From Hirudinaria manillensis (Eukaryota > Annelida > Clitellata > Hirudinida > Hirudinidae): a DNA stretch of 64,000 nt. Shown piece after piece: positions 62,817-64,000 of this stretch. The position numbers were made by a program, and so were the translations under genes. The notes beneath the pieces are model-generated. The model had not been told where the DNA came from. It ran no database searches and worked only from the letters and a program-made list of their open reading frames with translations. The DNA is taken from NCBI GenBank assembly GCA_034509925.1, contig CM067526.1, positions 910,001 through 974,000 of the forward strand. Direction: 5' to 3'. Each line of letters opens with the position of its first letter. Within the stretch, counting starts at the first letter, position 1.

Positions 62817-63343
62817 GTTCAATTTGTCCGACTTCGGCCTCTGCTATGCTTGCTGTGCTGCCTCAAAATTGTCCCTTATTCAGACCCTCTCCTATAGGGC
62901 ACCAGAGGTCATCGTCGGTTGAGACTACGATTATTCGGTCGACATGTGCAGCGTCGACTATATTTTATTGGAGTGCGTAAGGAGGAATTTATTCTTCGAC
63001 AGTGGAGGTGACGAACTGGGGCAACTGCAACTGATTGTCCATATATTCGCCCCTCCCCCTGCCTCGAGACTTAATAATCAATTCGACAAGAGACGCCTTC
63101 TATCACTTCCACGAATAGATGAAATAGTGGATCCTGGATGATTCGAAGTGGCCGAAAGTGCCGATCGGTCTGAAAACTTATTTTACCTCTGTACACGATA
63201 GGAAAGAAACTAGTCTGATGGACTTGGTTGACCTTGTGGAGCGCATGATGAGTGTCGAATCTGTCCGTAGGATCAAGCCGCACGAGTGCTATGACTTTCC
63301 TTTTCTGGATTATTTCAACCACTCCTCTTTAAACGAGCAGTGA
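62817..63343 (+). pseudogene. Decayed third kinase copy
   Basis: Kinase resemblance begins mid-domain just after an acceptor-like ACAAAAACAG: LSDFGLCYACC, then SLIQTLSYRAPEVIVG, followed by an in-frame TGA, then DYDYSVDMCSVDYILLEC. After frame changes it resumes as LVDLVERMMSVESVRRIKPH...DFPFLDYF to TGA at 63341-63343. The N-lobe and catalytic loop are absent. It is more diverged from copies 1 and 2 than they are from each other, so it is an older relative. I do not reconstruct a product. Confidence 0.75.
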
Positions 63344-64000
63344 TCGACTGAATGAATGAAACTCTGGAAAATAGATTTGCATTGTATTATTTACCCTGTA
63401 CATAAAGTTTTAAACCTTAATGCTGATTGATTTAAACTGAAAAAAAAAACTAAATCAATAATAAAGAAATTGCAATCTGCAAATAAATTATGACGATCGG
63501 CTTACACAAGACTTGTACTAGACAACGAATGAAAGAAGGTGATTAAAATGTGGGAGAAAGAATGAAGAAATAATACACACATTCCTACGAACTGTGTGAG
63601 TGGCGGATGCATGGAAGCAGGCGATGAGCCTTCAGAATCATCTGCTACGTCCGGCGGGATGTGGAAAAACTCAAGTCGGATTGGAAAGTCACTTTTTTGT
63701 GACGCATCTGAAATTGACCCCAATTTTGGCAGCTGTCAATCAAGTCTTTCTGACGGCACAAACTTCAAAGGCGGTCGTCAAGCCGCACTTTGTGTTTGAG
63801 GAAAACTTCATTTTCCAGTTGTAGTCTGAGATCCATCTGTTTATTTTCCCATTTGCATAAAAATAAAAAAATCTTCCTGCATTTTCTCCATTTTACATAC
63901 TTTATTCATTTACTTATTTATTCACTGATTATTACCATTTCGAATCAAATTTAATAATATTAAAACAAATTATGTCAAAAATAATCATATTTCACCAAAT
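63344..64000. other. Intergenic, no gene supported
   Basis: Short overlapping open frames at 63502-63824 occur on both strands (for example LLRPAGCGKTQVGLESHF on plus), but no ATG-led, splice-supported or family-like product is visible. The last ~150 bp is AT-rich. Confidence 0.4.

Overview
The window looks like nuclear DNA of an invertebrate animal. Genes use the standard genetic code, are split by GT-AG introns, and are set in AT-rich DNA packed with microsatellites and telomere-like TTAGGG/CCCTAA tracts. A secreted PAN plus F5/8C-like fucolectin gene, a tetraspanin, a TSSK-type kinase and a possible EFLGamide-like peptide precursor fit a lophotrochozoan (annelid- or mollusc-like) source. 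That assignment is inference; no species is claimed. All exon models below were built by hand from splice signals, reading phase and family similarity.

Layout. Positions 1-12.4 kb hold microsatellites, a secreted PAN/fucolectin gene (minus strand, 2.3-3.7 kb), a decayed Ty3/gypsy gag fragment with a tRNA-Leu-like primer-binding site (4.2-4.8 kb), a 390-bp interstitial telomeric tract (6.8-7.2 kb) and an eight-exon tetraspanin (plus strand, 8.6-11.2 kb). Positions 12.5-19.9 kb hold a five-exon 14-3-3 gene and a four-exon testis-specific-kinase-like gene, both minus strand. Positions 21.7-23.7 kb hold a small secreted peptide precursor with a TATA box (minus strand). Positions 24-27.8 kb are repeats only, including a 34-bp minisatellite. 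Positions 27.9-37.1 kb hold a complete 25-exon NAT10 (tRNA/18S rRNA cytidine acetyltransferase) gene on the minus strand, reconstructed to 1024 codons with all exon phases consistent. Positions 38.0-38.4 kb hold an unassigned intronless zinc-finger-like ORF. Positions 38.4-43 kb hold no clear gene.

The most unusual part is 43-63.4 kb. Four direct tandem units of about 3.8-4.0 kb each carry a 15-exon gene of about 510 codons that I cannot assign to any family. Each unit ends in a decayed fragment of a protein-kinase gene: the last ~70 codons plus 3' UTR. A fifth unit has lost the middle of the orphan gene but is followed by an intact intronless DYRK/CMGC-like kinase gene. A second intact kinase copy and a decayed kinase relative follow. 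The array therefore looks like repeated duplication of an ancestral [orphan gene - kinase] block, with reciprocal loss: the kinase body is lost in units A-D and the orphan gene is lost in unit E. Units A and D form one sequence type and B and C another, with at least one visible conversion tract.
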